A stretch of 64,000 nt of DNA from Cryptomeria japonica. Lineage: Eukaryota > Streptophyta > Pinopsida > Cupressales > Cupressaceae. Numbering within the stretch: position 1 is the first letter of the stretch; each line of letters begins with the position of its first letter. Below the pieces are notes generated by a model that worked only from the letters and a program-made list of their open reading frames with translations, searched no databases and was not told the DNA's origin. The stretch spans positions 436,204,230 through 436,268,229 of the forward strand of contig NC_081407.1 of the NCBI RefSeq assembly GCF_030272615.1, written 5' to 3'. The position numbers were made by a program, and so were the translations under genes. Positions 24,010-35,602 of the stretch are shown piece by piece.

Positions 24010-25080
24010 TCAGACATAAAACTTCTTTAGATGCATGCTATTGATGGGTTCTTTAAGTTGATCTTTGTCCTGTGTTGATAGCTGATATGCTCCTGATCCA
24101 AATACTATTGTGATCACAAACGAACCTAACCAGTTTGGTTCAAACTTTCCTTTCTTTTCTCGATCTGCTTGGTTGCGTGGATTTTCTTTTAGTACTAGTT
24201 CCCCTACTTGAAAAATTCGTGGTTTGACCATGTGATTATAGCTCTGACACATTCTTTGTTGATATACCTTTAAATGATCAAAGGCATTTTGTCTTCATTC
24301 ATGGATTAGTTCTAACTCTTGTAATCTAGATACTCACTATTCTTCATCTGGGATGAGACCTTTTAATGATACTCGTAGAGAAGGTATCTCTACTTCTATT
24401 GACAGTATAGCTTCTGATCCATAAACAAGAGAGAAAGGTGTGGCACTTGTTGGTGTGCAAATACTGGTATGGTAAGCCCATAGAGCAGGGTTCAATTGAA
24501 TATGCCAATCTTTTCCAACATCATTCACTGTATTTTTGAGGATTTTCAGAATAGTTTTGTTTTATGCTTCTGCTTGTCCATTCCCTTGCAGATAGTAGGG
24601 TGTGGAGAATCTGTGTTGTATCTTGAGTTTCTCACATAGCTCTTGTACATCTTGATTCTTGAATGGCCGCCCATTATCAGTGATAATGGTCATTGGTATT
24701 CCGTAGCGATAGATAATATAATTTAAGATAAATGCAACAATTTGTTTTCCTGTGATATTTATGAGAGGTACTGCCTCAATCCATTTTGTGAAATATTCTG
24801 TAGCTACAAGGATGAATTTGTGTTAGATGAAGAAGGATTTTTTCTTTCCTACGAGATCAAGACCCCATTGGCAGAAAGGCCAAGATGTTCCCAAAGCATG
24901 AAGTTCTTGTGCTGGTGCATGAATCAAATTCCCATGGATCTGACATTGTTTGCATGTTCTAGCTATCTGAAAAGAATCTTGTTCCATAGTCGGTCGATAA
25001 TAGCCCAAGCATATGAGTTTTTTCGAAAGGGTGAGACCACTTGAATGAGTGCCACAAATGCCATTATGGACTTCATGTAA
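24010..25080 (-). pseudogene. Element K integrase remnant
   Basis: Minus-strand frames across several stops and shifts read, in order: the zinc-binding part (ARTCKQCQIHGNLIHAPAQE), the start of the DDE core (WPFCQWGLDLVGKK), the later core (NPALWAYHTSICTPTSATPF, then SLVYGSEA) and the C-terminal domain (FQVGELVLKENP, then KFEPNWLGSF and LKKFYV). This is the Ty3/gypsy integrase that would insert element cDNA. It is inactive because of the breaks. Confidence 0.8.
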
Positions 25081-25379
25081 GGTCTTCTTAGATTCTTCTT
25101 GTTCAAGACATCTTAAGAGAGTACCGTCTAGACCTCATTTAAATAGGGTATTCGCGATGAGAGTAAAATGGGAGGATTGGCGAATAAAGTTTCTCTTTTG
25201 GTTCTTCGATAAGTCAAGAGGTAAGATGTTATCTTTTAGGTATGTGTAAGTTTGGCCATAGCGAGAGGAATCATGCCCCACAAGGTGACAAATAGTTTGG
25301 GAATCAGGACAATTATGAGCAGGGTAAAACAACTCTTCCACCAGGAATTCGTAACGTTGTTGATTTTCCTATTTCTGAA

Positions 25380-25950
25380 GTAGAGAAGCAAGTGTAGCCA
25401 TGGCATCCGCTGCTTTGTTGTTATTTCTTGGAATCTGCTAGAAAGTTATTTCTATAAAGTATTTCTATAAATTATTTCTTGATATCATCAACCATCTTTT
25501 TATAAGGCATTAATTTTTCATCCTTTGTTTGATAGTCATCATTAATTTGATTAATGACGAGATGAGAGTCTCCAAAGACTTGAAGTTGTGTAATATTCCA
25601 TTCTATAGCCATTTTGATACTTGTAACCAAAGCTTCATATTCTTCTGTGTTATTGGTGCATGGAAAGCTTAATTTGTATGCTTCTAGAATTGTATGACCT
25701 TGTGGTGATGAATAAAATGCTTGATCCTGATCCATGATGTGTTCCATTATTGATGCTTTCTCCTGGACTGATATTTGGGTGATGTATTGTAAGATATGGA
25801 TCGAACCCTGTAATGTCTGTATATGAACAGGTAAAGTTGATTTGCCATCCTTTGAAGGGTTCCAAATATTTATGTACTTCATGTTTTGATAGAGAGATTG
25901 CTAGATGTAGATCAGTTGTGCCAATGATAATTGCCTCTATTATTTCCATC
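25380..25950 (-). pseudogene. Element K RNase H remnant
   Basis: The longest piece is 25472-25882. It carries PCTNNTEEYEALVTSIKMAI with the catalytic E, and LQVFGDSHLVINQI with the second Asp, followed by YKKMVDDIKK and a decayed tail. The first catalytic Asp region is scrambled. In Tat-like elements this domain follows RT and degrades the RNA of the hybrid. Here it is joined nearly directly to the protease-RT linker, with RT missing. Confidence 0.75.
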
Positions 25951-26749
25951 AGAATAGATGACCTCTCTTGATAGTATTCAGGTAAGTTGTCAAATCTTCT
26001 GGTGCCTCAAGGAGGTTTTCACCGTTAAATGCGTCATTTATTTTTACTTTTTCCCAGTCCAATATTGCCAATAAATGGTTTTTAGCATTAGACTTGATAT
26101 TGTTTTCTTTATTTTCACTTTTGCAACTAGGAGATTTAACACCCATTTGACTTGAAGATCCATTAGCAGAATCCCTGGTGAGAGTTGATATGGGTTCGAT
26201 TTCATTAAGATATAAAGATATGGCATGGTCATTAGGAAAGGTATCAATGGTGGTATGTCCTTCATTTTCCCAATCCATAGGTTTAGGATGAATCAAGGAT
26301 AAAGGATCCTCATGTTGGATTATGTCAAAGATATTAGGGGTCATGATAGAGATGTCAGAATTTTCAATATGTATTTCCATATCTAGAATAGTACTCTTGT
26401 CAGAATGACCTTGGACAAGTAGCTCCTGATCGTCCTCGGTTAAGTCCATGTCAGCAGAATGTGATTCTGATTCAAATAGGCTAGTTCCTAATGTTTGTCC
26501 TGCATACGTGTGAACTACATCAACATCTACATCTTCTTCTTCCCTTTCAATTTCAAGTTGCTATTGTTTGTTTTTCCATGATAGTAAATATTCTCCATTC
26601 CCTCGATCTTTTAGCTGCATTTGTTTTTCCATGTTTGACAAAATTGATACAAATGATTGTTCTTTGGATTGTGTGCTTGAAGATGTTATCTCTCTGTTAT
26701 GTGAAACAATGACCTCTTGAGCTGATTTCAGATTAGTACAACACTGCAA
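25949..26749 (-). pseudogene. Element K protease-RT linker region
   Basis: Two open pieces (26561-26749 and 25949-26449) encode an acidic, Asn/Ser-rich sequence such as DLTEDDQELLVQGHSDKS and PKPMDWENEGHTTIDTFPND, ending LLEAPEDLTTYLNTIKRGH. It follows the retropepsin and has the low-complexity look of the spacer before RT in plant gypsy polyproteins. I see no RT motif (no YxDD) before RNase H begins, so about a domain's worth of sequence is gone. Confidence 0.6.
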
Positions 26750-26849
26750 TGGATTTGAGTCTGCTGATATTGTGATTTCCTGCCCATTATAGGGAAATTT
26801 CAGGCACTGATGACATGTTGATGTAATATCCAGATGTCATGTATCCATG

Positions 26850-27838
26850 GTCTTCCCAAGAGTATATTTTATGGTAGGTCCAAGTCTAGAACTTGGCATG
26901 TTGTGTCTTTTTGCAAAGGTCCCACGCTGATGGGTAACATCACAATTCCTTTAGAATAATGTTCTTCTTCACCATATGCTTTAATGGTGATCTTTTTCAG
27001 GGGATCAATTGCATCTTCTGAATAACCCAAAGAGCGGACGAGACTCAAAGAGAAAATGTTCAAGCCAGCTCCCCCATTTATTAGGACACGTTTAATGAGC
27101 GTTCTATGAATGAGGACTTCAATTTGCAAGGAAGCGCTATGGGGATGTTGCAATGAATTAATGCTTGGATATGAAGGAGATGAGCTTTGAATAGGATCCT
27201 CTGAAATAGGCTTGATGACAATTATGGATATCCCTTGGGGAACTTCATCTTTGGGTGTATTCTTTGGTGAGGATGCCATGAAAGGTTCTTGCAAGCTTTC
27301 AAGAGGTGTAGGAATGGATGCCTTTGGAGAATTTTCTTATGGAGGGATGAGCCATTGCTAGACATAGGTGCACGATTTTGATCTTTGTTAGCCAAATCCT
27401 TTAGGGATATCTTTAAGAGTTGCATAAAAGAACCACATTTCTTTGGAGATGTATTTGAATCCTTGTGAGGTTTTGACATAGTTGGATTTTGATTTTGGAC
27501 TTGTTTGATTGCTTTGGTATGTTGGCTTGTTATGTCTTCTTCTTGTGTTTTGCTTTGGTATGTCATGTTGATATGATTTTCAGCTATTGCAAATGTTTCT
27601 GTTTCCGTCTCAGGGGTTCGATTGTCCAAAAGTTGTTTTGGTAAGTGATCAATTGTCAATGTAAATGTGATAGTGCGATATAACACGAAAAGATGATTCA
27701 AGTGTTTAAAAGTTTGCAAGTTTTCCGATCTTTGGTTTTGGAGTGCAATGATGATGATTTGATAAAAACCAAGTCCAGTAGGAATGATATATCTTACGAT
27801 GTGGGACAAGATTATCCTGACCATACATTTCAGTTTCG
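26850..27838 (-). pseudogene. Element K gag end and retropepsin
   Basis: The region around 27222-27824 is the degraded C-terminal part of gag, rich in Gln/Asn/Ser/Lys. The frame at 26869-27294 reads the retropepsin: VLIHRTLIKRVLINGGAGLN, then LVRSLGYSEDAI and IVMLPISVGP. The family's catalytic triplet region is normally LIDGGAG. Here it is LINGGAG: the codon at 27076-27078 is AAT where GAT is expected, one G-to-A change that should abolish protease activity. Confidence 0.75.
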
Positions 27839-27839
27839 T

Positions 27840-29640
27840 GATAGAGGATGATGGATCCTGATGAGAAACTATGTTTGAGTGATCAGTTTACCAAAGAAGG
27901 TGATAATGCACTTTGAGATGTTTAGATCTTGAACTTGTTGAGGGTGAGCACTTGAAAATCTTACGCTGTTTATGTTCTAAAGTTTGATTTTGACAGATGA
28001 TGACCAAGCAAACCAAGAAGACAATTTAAGCATAGAATGACAAATAACAGATGTTTATGATTACTACAAACTGATCAAGCAAAATGTCAGACCTGAAAAA
28101 GTCATGCAAATCGACAGCTCTGGACTGATAAAATAGAGACTCGCACGACAGATCATATAGCCTCAAATGACAAAAGATACAAACCTATACGACAAACTGA
28201 GATTTTCATGTGAAACAACAGAGGCTCGTACGACAATACTTTCTGAACCATATGATAAAACATATTACTCGTACGACAAACCTTACTAAGCCATACAACA
28301 AAAGATAAATCCCATATGATAAATGACTAGATCATACGATAGAGAACCAGACTCGTACAACAGATAACAAAGCAGGGATAAAAAGTGTTTGTTTGTTCAA
28401 TTTTTTATCACTGAAGTTTAATGTTTTGCTTATGTTTTCCAGTTTAGATGTCTGACTTTTCAATTCAGGGATGAATACACAACAAACACGTGATATGATA
28501 AGTGACTCCAAGCATGCTAAACCCTAAGGAAGTTGGTTGAGGAGAGAAAACCTTTGCTTGCAAACTTATGTACACACCCAATAGCTAATCAAAATATGGC
28601 TGCTGAGTCTCAAGCAATGGATTCTCAACGTCGTATTATCTGACTCCAAACGCTAATGGGGGCATGATATGGCAAGTGTCTTGGGAGAGTTACTATCTCT
28701 CTTGCACAAAGATTATCACCCTTTCGGAGGTGAATCAGGTAGCTTCTAATTTAACCGGTACTAGTAAGGGATCCGTCCAGCGCGTCGGGGTATAATACTT
28801 AATTAAGAGGTCTCCCAGCCTTGAAAACCAAGGTTTGATATACTCGAAGGTACAAAGGAGAGCTATTCCCGAGCACTGTTGTTGACTTGATTTTCATCAA
28901 ATCACATTTATTTTATAGTGGGTTGGATTACTTGGCATTAGTCATTCCCACTTAGGTCGTTCCCCTCTCACTGACCATAATGGCTTTAAGAGTTATTAGC
29001 TTCTCGGGAGGGCAGACCTGCTAAAGATATGCACTAATGAAAGAAAAAGATGAGTCTAGCTTTCTAATCACCTAAGAAAGGTGAGAGCATACTTGCCTAT
29101 CATCAAAAACACGAAATACATGATTGTTCATTCCTTTAGCAAAAGATAAGTGTTCCTAAAAAAAACTTTAAGAAATACACAAAGTTTTGTTGAATTCTTT
29201 TAGGCAACCTACAAAATAGATCCATTAGTAGTCATTGATGCATTTTGAATTATGTCTTTGACTAGCGTATCTTCGACAATCGTCCTATAGAAAAGAGTTA
29301 GGCTACCAAAAATCTTACAAACCAGTCAGGGTTAAAATTAATAAAGGTCGGATTAAAACCTGAAACCCTAAAAATGTAACTTATTTAAAAATACAGAGGC
29401 AGATACTTGTACGACATGATTTACCAGCTCATACGACAAAACTTTAGATCTCGTGTGAATGAAGAAACTGGCTCATACGACAATTAAGAAGCTCGTATGA
29501 ATCAGGATGGACTGTCATCCCAGATCATAAAGGAGTTCGTATGAGGCTACAAAGGAGCTCGTACGAGTTTTTGATTCTGTCCTGAGTAAAGATGAGTGTT
29601 GATGAAGCTTGAGAGGCCAAAAATGATGATTCCAGCCCCA
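27840..29640 (-). other. Element K untranslated leader with CGTACGA repeats
   Basis: About 1.8 kb lies between the primer site and gag. Two clusters (28135-28365 and 29405-29570) contain irregularly spaced copies of a CTCGTACGACA-like word and variants (CCATACGACA, CTCGTATGA), whose core CGTACG is palindromic. No frame is open through them. The middle (28480-29300) is unique-looking. Confidence 0.55.
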
Positions 29641-29653
29641 CGGTGGGCGCCAA
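29637..29653 (-). promoter_or_regulatory. Element K primer binding site
   Basis: The minus strand reads TGGCGCCCACCGTGGGGC a few bases after the 5' LTR end. It starts with the TGG complement of a tRNA CCA end, and this sequence is typical of Tat-like plant gypsy elements. I do not assign the tRNA. Confidence 0.7.
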
Positions 29654-29655
29654 AA

Positions 29656-30733
29656 TGTCGTGCCTATGAAGTGTATACCTGTAGCTGCAACACAAAACAC
29701 TCAATAGATCATTACAAGCATGGTTAATGAATTTAAAGCAAAGAAAGATAAAACCATAGCTAAGCGATCTATCACCTCCTAGTAAATGCGAGTATGAATT
29801 TTGCTCTCAGATCTGGTTAGGCAAATTCCAGTGACTTGACTACACCTAGATGGAGGATTTAAATGAAAAATATGCATGAGCTAGCAATGATAATGATTAA
29901 GCTACATGACTCCATGATTATGCTAGAAAATATGCTAAAATAATGCAATTAAGCTATGATAACAATGCTCAAATGATAAACTAAACTTGCATATGCCTAT
30001 AGTAACAATGCTTGAAATGTAAATGAGATGGGATCATTATTGCTCCAAAATGGGGTCTATTTATAGGATTTCCAAGGCCAGGGGTGAGGTGGCAGGAATC
30101 AACGGTCAAGATTAAGTCTAAAGATATCAATGGTGAAATTGGAGGAGGTTGGATAAAAGGGAACATTTGCCATCTCTATGGTGACAAGTGTCAAGCAGCT
30201 TCTAGAAGAGGTTGGATGAAAGGGAACATTTGTCATCTCTGTGGTGACAAGTGTCAAGAAGCTTTTCTCATGAGAGAGCAAGTGTCTAAGGAAATGGGAC
30301 ATGTGGCCTAAGAATGCCATGTGTCTCAAGGGAAGAGTAGGTTTAATGAAACCCAGGGTTAGATGGAAGGGGTTATGTTTAGAAGGGGTTAGGTTAGGTG
30401 GTTAGAAGTTAGGAGGCATGTGGGTAAATTTGAATTTAAAATTCAAATAAGGCTAATTAATTCTCAACAACTCATAAATTGATTTGTTTTAATTAATTAG
30501 AAGATTAGAAGAATTAATTGAAGATGGGGGGAAAATTAATTAATTTGAATTAATTAATCAAAGGGGATTATGAAAATGAACCTATTAAATAAATCCTTAG
30601 ATTTATTAATAAGTAGATGAAAGGGGGAATTTAATCAAATTACTTAATGAATTCAGTTAAATTAGAAAGGGGGATTAATTAAATAATTGCTTATTTAATT
30701 AATTATCTTCACACCATTTTTTAGGTGTATACA
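29656..30733 (-). repeat. Element K 5' LTR
   Basis: On the plus strand it runs from TGTCGTGCC to GGTGTATACA (1,078 bp). I placed the outer end at 30733 because Copia B coding resumes exactly there; an alternative end at 30713 (TTCACA) also gives TG..CA. It is AT-rich in its outer third and contains the tandem repeat at 30147-30272. No partner LTR remains in the window. Confidence 0.7.
30147..30272. repeat. 63-bp tandem duplication in K LTR
   Basis: Two copies (30147-30209 and 30210-30272) starting GGTTGGAT and containing GGTGACAAGTGTCAAG stand head to tail, differing at a handful of positions. Each contains the inverted pair TTGACACTTGTCACC-like word, so the unit could fold. Confidence 0.8.
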
Positions 30734-33534
30734 AGTTCCAATAACATTCTTATTTTTAGGTCGGGGAACCAAAGTCCATGTGTTATTTTTCTCAATTTGA
30801 TCTAATTCTTCTTCCATATCTTTCAACCAATATTCATCTTTACATGCCTCAATTACTGATATCGGTTCAAATTGTGAAATTAAACATACCTCATTAGTTG
30901 TCAGTCTTCTTCTTGTCATCACTCCATTGTTCTTATCCCCAATGATATGATCTTCTGAATGATTCAATCTCACATACCTAGGAGTTTTCTAACTCTCTGT
31001 TCCTCTTCTTGGTTCTTTAGTTACTGTAGAATTTGTTGATAGTGCTGGAGTAACTGGTTCAACACTCTATTCTGGTAAAGGTGCTACCGATTCAGATATA
31101 ATCATTTCTACTGTTGGTTCCTTCTCATAAATTCTGATTTGACCTCTATTCATCTGATCCACTTTGACATTAGCATTCTCCACAATTCTTTGTAATATCT
31201 TGTTATAACATATATATGCCTTACTTTCTTTACAATAACCAAGAAATATGCCTTCATCACATCTAGGATCAAATTTGCCAATGATATCATCTCTCCTAAT
31301 ATAACATTTACCACCAAAGCTTCTAAAATACTTAACTGTAGGTGTATTGCCAAACCATAATTCATAAGGTGTCTTACCAATTTCTCATGTGATATGTACT
31401 CTATTGAATGTATAAACCGTTGTGCTCACTGCTTCTCTCCATTAGATATAAGGTAGACTAGCTTCCATCATCATTGTTCTAGTAGCATCCAAGATAGTTT
31501 TGTTCTTCCTTTTCACAACTTCGTTCTACTAAGGTGTCCGAGGAGCAGCAAATTGTCTTCTTATACTGTGCTTCTCACAAAAGTTATTAAACTCATCGGA
31601 TGTGAATTCTCCACCATGATTTGACGTCAAACATTTAATCTTCAATCCTGTCTCAATTTCCACTTTAGCCTTAAAGATTTTAAACTTTTCAAATGCTTCA
31701 GATTTTTCATTTAGAAAAGTAACCTACGTCATTCTAGAATAATCATCAATGATTAGCATGAAATATCTATCACCTTGAAAACTTTTAACTCTAGTAGGGC
31801 CACACAAATCATTATGAATAAGATCAAGAACATCATTAGATTTGTCTTGTATACTCCTAAAAGAGGTTCTGACCTATTTCCCCATTTGACATTCATAATC
31901 TTAGGTATATCTCTAGCTACCTTAGTTGAATTGATCTTTACAATGCAATTAAAATTCACATGACACAGCCTTTTATGCCACAACCAACTCTCATCGATTT
32001 GTGTAATCAAACATGTCTTCTCACCGGAATTCAAATGAAATATATTACCTTTTGTCTGTGTACCGTTTGCAATCTCCAAACCAGATCTGGTAATGATTTT
32101 GTATTTTCCATCCTTGAACTGTAATTGAAATCCCTTATCCACCAATTGTCCTCCACTCAAAAGATTATGCCTTAAACCTTCAACATAATAAACATTGTCA
32201 GTATTATTCTTACAATTGAATGATATAATCCCTTTTCCTTTTATCATACATGCTTTGTCATCTCCAAATCTAACTAGACCGCCATCAAATTCTTGCAAAG
32301 ATAGAAACTTCCCTTTATCTCTAGTCATATGATGTGAACAACCATTGTCAATTACCCATTCATCCTTGTCTTCAATTTTAGCAGCAAGTGCCTTCTCTTT
32401 AGGTACATTATCTTTCGTTGTTGGAACATCTTCCTTGATAGCTAGCAACACCCATTCCTTCCTATTTCCAGAATCACTAGCAGAGTCTTCTGTCCATTGA
32501 TCATCAGAATCAGTAATGCTTTCCTGATCCGCTATGTAGCATGATTTGTCTCTGTTTTTCCTGTACTTATACTTGTTTTGATATCTAGGGCTAGGCTTAA
32601 AAGATCTTCTAACTCTTTCTTCAAATCTTGAATTCCTTTCAGGACATCTAGATGCATAATGACCAATCTTATTACATGCAAAACATTTAAAAGGTACTTT
32701 TACTTCATACTTACTTTCTACCAGTCCTTTAGGTACTCTTCTAGCAAATAGTGCTTCAAGTTGCTCAAACTCGGCATATTCTCTCTTCATATCTTCCAAT
32801 TCCTTTGCATATAAAGCTTTCCAATCTTTCTTACCGGTTACAGATGTAGATGCATGAAAAGAAGGTTCAGACTTCATAGCTCCAGAAGGTCCAAATTCTT
32901 CAAGCTCAAAAGCAGATAATTTCCCAACCAAAGTATCTCTGTTAATAGATGTATTAGCCATTGTTCTCAACTCATTAATAGCAGTAGCCTTTATCTTGTA
33001 AGCCAGTGGTAGGGCTCTCAAAACTTTAGAAATAATTTCATCTTCACTCAGAGTTCCACCACAACATTGAATTCCCATAACAATCCCATTTACCCTTTGC
33101 ATGAATGTAGTGATCCTTTCATCTTCTTCCATCTTCAAGTTTTCATATATCACCCAGTAACCATCAAGTTTAGCAATATTCACTGTAGGGTCACCTTCAT
33201 TAAGAGTCTCCAACTTATCCCATATAGCCTTTCCAGATGATTTGTCAATTAGTCCCATTATTTGTTGATTAGAAAGTGCACACAAGAGGGCTTCTCTTTC
33301 TCTACAATCATTCTCAAGCTCCTTATCCAGGTTTGCCAAAGGAGGATTGCCAGATGCCAGATTATAAGGTGTAACACCATTCTATGTGATCTCCTAAATC
33401 TCCTTGCCAAGACATCTCAGATTAATTTCCATCTGAATCTTCCATACTGTGTAATTTGTTCCATCAAGCCTAGGAATATCTCTCCGAAAGATATCTCTAG
33501 ATGAACTGGGTGAACTTGAACTGTTAGTCGCCAT
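30734..33534 (-). pseudogene. Element B gag-pol polyprotein (Copia), truncated
   Basis: It starts MATNSSSSPSSS at 33534. Gag (UBN2-type, RLDGTNYTVWKIQMEINL) leads to one CCHC knuckle (CFACNKIGHYASRC). Retropepsin follows (WVIDNGCSHHM, with DNG where DSG is usual), then the pre-integrase zinc region (LWHKRLCHVNF). A frameshift near 31895 leads into integrase (LIHNDLCGPTRVKSF, IIDDYSRMT, SNHGGEFTSDEF). The family's PQQN motif is present with both glutamines changed to TAG (31526-31531). The frame ends in NTWTLVPRPKNKNVIGT, the doorway to RT. At least five other stops were read. It is non-functional. Confidence 0.85.
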
Positions 33535-33549
33535 AGGATCTTCCTCAAG
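33535..33549 (-). promoter_or_regulatory. Leader motif shared with non-autonomous elements
   Basis: The minus strand reads CTTGAGGAAGATCCT about 30 nt after the primer site of B. Nearly the same word is at 43106-43120 (C), 57775-57789 (E) and 45827-45840 (F), at a similar distance. It may be an RNA packaging or translation signal. Confidence 0.5.
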
Positions 33550-33579
33550 AGGTTAAGCTTTCTGTTGAGAGGACCAAAT

Positions 33580-33591
33580 CTTTGATACCAA
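33580..33591 (-). promoter_or_regulatory. Element B primer binding site
   Basis: The minus strand reads TGGTATCAAAGA two bases after the LTR end. It matches the initiator Met site TGGTATCAGAGC with two changes, at least one a G-to-A transition. Confidence 0.7.
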
Positions 33592-33592
33592 T

Positions 33593-34693
33593 TGTTAGAC
33601 AGTTCAAATAACTGGAAGACAACTAAGAGGGGGGGTGAATCGGTTGTCACAGATTACCGAAACCTTAAGCAATTAAAACTTTAATATCGGAACCCAAAAC
33701 ATTAATACCATAATGCTTAAACCAAATATTGGAATAGTAGTTAAACTAATTAAGCATAAACAATAATCACAAAATAAATACCATCCACATGATATCAAGA
33801 TTTATATATGGAAAACCCAGTAAAGGGAAAAACCATGGTGGGAAGTCTACCCACATTCAGATAATACTTCTGCAATAAGTATGTGAATTATAATTGAGGG
33901 GCTTGCACTTGCAAGGAGGCCAACAACCTAGAGCATGCTTCTCATCACAAAAGGATCCTTACTAACTACATAGAAATCCAAACTACAATTCGAAGAAGTG
34001 TTTGAACTGCAAAGATAGCATCTCATATGCCTGAGTACAATTCCAGTTAATCTCAATACCAGAGGACTAAATCCTCTTACATAAACCCAATTTGATCTCC
34101 AATGATCAACGAAATCCTCTTCCTGAATGATATTACATTATTCACACATTACATATCCATATCCCATTCCTACATCTGATCTACAGTGAGATCTTACATC
34201 TATATATACAAACCCTTGACCATAAACAATTAGGTCGGCCACTAGATAATAAATCATTTACATAATTACAAAACATGTCGGCCTTAGAACAAACAAATAA
34301 TATCCAACATATAAGACATCCCAGAAACACATCGAGAGGTCCAATCCACACGTTACATTAAGTGGATCCATAACCTAGATCAACCGGGACCCAATATAGG
34401 TCCATACACTAAAGCAATGATCTCCATCCACCAAGTCTTGAACATGATCACCAACAACATCTTGAAACTCCACCAAAAACTGCACCAACACCACTTATGC
34501 ATATCACCAAAGATCTTCATCAAAAGCTCTACCAGTGAAACCCTCCCTGGAATCAGAAGCCAAGCTTCCAAGAAAAAAGGATATCATCTGATCACCAGAC
34601 CAAGACCAACTAACTAAATATGAACATGAGTATCATGAATAAGACAATTCCATAACCAATCCATACCGGAGCCTACCGGATCATGTCGGATCC
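33593..34693 (-). repeat. Element B 5' LTR, inner portion
   Basis: It starts TGTTAGACAGTTC next to the primer site. It has the U5 hairpin (GACAAC at 33618-33623 with GTTGTC at 33643-33648) and the GGAAAAACCATGGTGGG core near 33826. It is interrupted after GATCC (34689-34693) by element C. Total length with 44069-44201 is about 1.23 kb. Confidence 0.8.
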
Positions 34694-35588
34694 TGTTGGG
34701 ATCCAAGAACACCGAGAGGGGGGGGGGGGTGAATCAATATTCTGCCGAAATGAACAATTTTTAACTTTCTAGACCATGCATATATATCGATAAACAAATA
34801 AACATATAACAAGAAGCAAATAAACCATCCACGTGAATGAACACCATAACACACAAATTTTATATGTGGAAAACCTCAATGAGGAAAAACCACGGTGGGA
34901 TTTGTGACCCACAATATCAGTTCACTGGGCATATGAAAATATATTACAGATAATAGGGGCCTGCACTTCCAGGAAGGCACACTGCCTAGAGCATACTTCT
35001 CATCACTAAAGAGCCTCACTGACTACAAGCTTTCTGCCAAAGTAAATTACTGAAAATAAACTCAAGAATGCATCTGCTATGCCAAATAGAGTTCTAGTTT
35101 TGGTTCTACTCTGTACCGGTTCACAAACTCTGAACTGCTACCGGTATCTCTTCTCCTCCTAGAATTCTTTCCAAGCTATCTATAGATCATTGCATGATAT
35201 ACTACTAGCATACAAAATGATCTCCATACATATATTTTGTATCATACAGTTCTGCTATATTCTCCTATACACATTTTATATATCTTGCTTCCTTTCAAAA
35301 GTAACCCAGTAGACTGACCTATATACCTATTACAAATGATATGCCTTATGTTGGCTTACAATACATTTACAAAAGATATTCAATGCCTATATACCTATTA
35401 CAAAGTATACCTATATACCAATTACCTATTACAAAGTATTGATGCCGGTGTCGGTGCCGATGTAGCCCTGAATGCTCCAAAACTGGTATCTGTCGGTATA
35501 TGCTTCCTAGTGCCGGTTTATGACTTCCATCATATCTTGTTGCCATGAATGACAACAAAATGAATCCAATGAGTGTCAATTGCCAACA
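34694..35588 (-). repeat. Element C 3' LTR
   Basis: This 895-bp LTR is very close to 43161-44068. A patch near 35385-35440 differs: a CCTATATACCTATTACAAA-like word is repeated where the partner has unrelated sequence, a local rearrangement. CCGGTG-type hexamers lie at 35441-35463. Confidence 0.9.
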
Positions 35589-35602
35589 ATCTCCCCCTTT
35601 GG
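35589..35602 (-). promoter_or_regulatory. Element C polypurine tract
   Basis: The minus strand reads CAAAGGGGGAGATT directly before the 3' LTR, as in A and E. Confidence 0.85.

Larger units (their letters stand above)
23242..30733 (-). mobile_element. Element K: Tat-like Ty3/gypsy retrotransposon, defective
   Basis: The minus-strand order is 5' LTR (29656-30733), primer site, long untranslated leader (27840-29640), gag/protease region, linker, RNase H, integrase, then a 3' non-coding tract (23242-24009). The RT domain between linker and RNase H is missing, and no 3' LTR is found before element A. K sits inside the pol of Copia element B: B's frame reads NVIGT up to 30734 and is cut there. 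The integrase C-terminus and RNase H wording (PCTNNTEEYEAL, VFGDSHLVIN) point to the Tat/Athila side of gypsy. Confidence 0.8.
30734..34693 (-). mobile_element. Element B: Copia retrotransposon, 5' half
   Basis: B has its 5' LTR at 33593-34693, continued at 44069-44201 beyond element C, then a primer site, gag and pol up to the first residues of RT. It is cut at 30734 by gypsy element K. The expected RT, RNase H and 3' LTR do not appear on the far side of K, because K and A end at a deletion-like junction with the LINE at 15920. B is the only pol-bearing Copia copy of any length here, and it shares LTR core, U5 hairpin, primer site and leader motif with the non-autonomous family. Confidence 0.85.

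Noticed and set aside
28135-29570. CRISPR-like array from the CGTACGA repeats
   Set aside because: Units are short, diverged and irregularly spaced, and lie in a plant gypsy leader.
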